From an uncultured Clostridia bacterium (GTDB lineage Bacteria > Bacillota > Clostridia > Monoglobales > Monoglobaceae), in contig CAKSFQ010000001.1 of NCBI GenBank assembly GCA_934454115.1, positions 248,001-312,000 on the forward strand: a DNA stretch of 64,000 nt, in the 5' to 3' direction. A program made the translations under genes and the position numbers. The notes beneath the pieces were generated by a model. The model saw only the letters and a list, made by a program, of their open reading frames with translations. It was not told where the DNA came from and made no database searches. Positions 62,402-64,000 of the stretch are shown here, one piece after another (the stretch's first letter is position 1; every line of letters begins with the position of its first letter).

Positions 62402-63631
62402 CTAGTCCAGCGTGTTATCGGAATAAACAACCTCTTTGCTCTCTCCCTTTAAATACTCCTCCAGACGGTCAAGCCCGGTGCGAATTACCTCCATCGAGGT
62501 TGCGTAGGAAAGACGCACATAGCCTTCGATACCAAAGCCCTCACTCGGCACCATGGCAACCAGGGCGCGATCTAACACGTCCTCGCACAGTGCCTTAGCG
62601 GTATGAATCATCTTTCCGTAATGCTCCTTGCCAAGCACACCCTTCACATTCATAAACACATAAAAAGCGCCGTGCGGACACTGACAGCTCAGCCCATCAA
62701 TCTCATTAATGCGTGCAACCATATAATCCCGGCGGCGTACATATTCCTCCTTCATCAGATCAATTACCGATTGGTCGCCGTTCAGCGCGGCAACCGATGC
62801 TGCCTGTGCAATTGAGTTCGGGTTAGAGGTCGCGTGACTCTGGATATTGCTCATCGCCTTAATCACGGGAACCTCCGCAACGGCGTATCCGATTCTCCAC
62901 CCGGTCATGGCATAGGTCTTTGCCATACCGTTTACAATGATGGTATGCTTTTTGATCTCGTCTCCCAGGGTTGCGATGTTGACATGCTCTCCCTCATAGA
63001 CCAGCTTTTCGTAAATCTCGTCAAAAACGATGTAGATGGAATGCTCCACCGCAAACGCACCGATTTTTTCCATTTCCTCTTTGGTATAAATCATGCCGGT
63101 CGGATTGCTGGGGGTATTGAGCACCAACGCTCTCGTCTTATCGGTGCAGGCCGCCTCTAACTGATCCATGGTAAATTTAAACTGATTTTCCTCGGCAGTT
63201 TCGATATAGACGGGCACGCCGTCCGCCATCTTTACCATCTCCGGATAGCTCACCCAGTACGGCGCCGGAATCAGCACCTCATCCCCCGGATTTAAGATTG
63301 CCATAAAGATATTGGTCAGGGCATGCTTACCGCCGTTACACACGATCACATTTGCCGTAGTATAAGTCAGTCCGGTGTCTCTCAGCACCTTATCGCAGAT
63401 CGCCTGTTTGAGCTCCAGTGTACCGGACGCCGGCGTGTAACGGGTAAAGTTATTTTCAATTGCACGAATTCCTGCCGCCTTTACATGATCCGGCGTATTA
63501 AAGTCAGGCTCGCCGGCGCCGAATCCGACAACAGGGATTCCCTGCTTTTTCATCTGCTTAAATTTAGAGTCGATTGCCAGAGTCGGAGACGGACTGATTG
63601 CCCTCGCCTTATTAGAAATTTGCAAATTCAT
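62402..63631 (-). CDS. Pyridoxal phosphate-dependent aspartate aminotransferase (class I)
   Basis: A 409 aa fold-I aminotransferase, most like bacterial aspartate aminotransferases of the I-gamma group. Features are VVGFGAGEPDFNTPDHV, NTPSNPTGMIYTKEEM, the PLP Lys in VNGMAKTYAMTGWRIGYA, and the C-terminal VRLSYATSMEVI. The start at 63631 has GGAGG upstream; the open frame upstream is not conserved. It is monocistronic or co-transcribed with purB across repeat copy 7. Confidence 0.93.
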   Translation of the reverse strand: MNLQISNKARAISPSPTLAIDSKFKQMKKQGIPVVGFGAGEPDFNTPDHVKAAGIRAIENNFTRYTPASGTLELKQAICDKVLRDTGLTYTTANVIVCNGGKHALTNIFMAILNPGDEVLIPAPYWVSYPEMVKMADGVPVYIETAEENQFKFTMDQLEAACTDKTRALVLNTPSNPTGMIYTKEEMEKIGAFAVEHSIYIVFDEIYEKLVYEGEHVNIATLGDEIKKHTIIVNGMAKTYAMTGWRIGYAVAEVPVIKAMSNIQSHATSNPNSIAQAASVAALNGDQSVIDLMKEEYVRRRDYMVARINEIDGLSCQCPHGAFYVFMNVKGVLGKEHYGKMIHTAKALCEDVLDRALVAMVPSEGFGIEGYVRLSYATSMEVIRTGLDRLEEYLKGESKEVVYSDNTLD

Positions 63632-63666
63632 ATGTTTAAACCTCCAAGGAATCATAATACTACAAT

Positions 63667-63695
63667 ATTTTAATACATCTGACCGCAAAATGCAA
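63667..63695 (-). promoter_or_regulatory. Predicted promoter of the aminotransferase gene
   Basis: Minus strand TTGCAT (63695-63690), 17 bp, TAAAAT (63672-63667). Confidence 0.65.
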
Positions 63696-63714
63696 CAGCA
63701 TTTTGTAAAAAAAG

Positions 63715-64000
63715 TCACTTTCTTCGCGCCAGCGTCTGTGCAAAAATTCTGTAAAAATTACCAAAGCAAATGCGCTCAATCAGATCCTTCGGCCACCGCC
63801 GTTTTCGCATCGCATCGACAAGATCCCGCATGTTCTCTACGCCGCGGATACCGTTCGGCAATGCGTCAACCCCGTCAAAATCGGAGCCGAGCCCAAGTAT
63901 TCGGCCGCCGCCGCGGTCTAGGATATATTCCATATGTGAAAGGATTGTGTCAATGCCGCAGTTTCCGCTGTCCGACAAAAACTGCGGATAAAAGTTCATT
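63715..64000 (-). CDS. Membrane dipeptidase-like (M19) protein, C-terminal part
   Basis: The last 94-95 residues of an M19 (renal dipeptidase-type) zinc dipeptidase; the gene starts outside the window. The visible LGLGSDFDGVDALPNGIRGVEN holds the metal-binding 'GSDFDG' of the family, and IERICFGNFYRIF is the usual C-terminal 'GNF.R' motif. It would cleave dipeptides such as peptidoglycan or peptide breakdown products. Confidence 0.9.
   Translation of the reverse strand, partial: MNFYPQFLSDSGNCGIDTILSHMEYILDRGGGRILGLGSDFDGVDALPNGIRGVENMRDLVDAMRKRRWPKDLIERICFGNFYRIFAQTLARRK

Overview
This 64 kb window is chromosomal DNA of a spore-forming, anaerobic, fermentative member of the Clostridia (Firmicutes), probably an uncultured gut-type lineage. 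The evidence is the sporulation set (spoIIP, ylbJ, yqfC, yqfD, dpaA, dpaB, ytfJ/gerW, a csaB-like gene), the Gram-positive murT-gatD pair, two [FeFe]-hydrogenase-family proteins, a bifunctional AdhE, two ECF S components, and GC-rich coding DNA with AT-rich promoters of the TTGACA-N17-TATAAT type. No rRNA, intact tRNA, phage module or CRISPR array was seen.

Layout. 1-6.9 kb: end of spoIIP, murT-gatD, a niacin-type ECF S component, then DUF4330-like protein-rlmB-ymdB-pgeF. 6.9-7.4 kb: a stack of non-coding mobile or repeated DNA. 7.4-13.3 kb: a six-hairpin glycosidase, GGGtGRT protein with a NifU-like scaffold, rpiB, phosphoglucomutase. 13.3-21.2 kb: ylbJ, yqfC-yqfD-phoH-ybeY-dgkA-era, then yqzL-recO-thioesterase. 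21.6-29.8 kb: a minus-strand redox cluster adhE, APH-like kinase, [2Fe-2S] thioredoxin-like protein, sensory-type hydrogenase with PAS, PP2C phosphatase and group B hydrogenase, with a near-perfect Rex operator upstream. 29.8-38 kb: ribU, VanW protein, AAA ATPase, glycosyltransferase-CsaB fusion, HAD phosphatase, GtrA, membrane protein. 38-44.6 kb: dpaAB, then lysA-M50 protease-scpA-scpB-DUF2953-ytfJ. 44.8-48 kb: rpsB-tsf and two half-size TSUP transporters. 48-57.5 kb: lacZ, ybaK, a diacylglycerol glucosyltransferase, addA, an SDR. 58-64 kb: an AraC regulator, flavodoxin-like protein, purB-proC, aspartate aminotransferase and a partial M19 dipeptidase.

The most unusual non-coding content is a family of seven modular, palindrome-rich intergenic repeats (about 170-370 bp). 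Every copy touches a gene 3' end, and most abut or split an intrinsic terminator. There is also a 277 bp element with terminal inverted repeats and TA ends that supplies the stop codon of a glycosidase gene, and two tRNA 3'-end-like fragments. The most interesting gene system is the Rex-linked adhE/hydrogenase/PP2C/kinase-like cluster, which looks like a redox or H2-sensing signalling unit coupled to ethanol and hydrogen metabolism.
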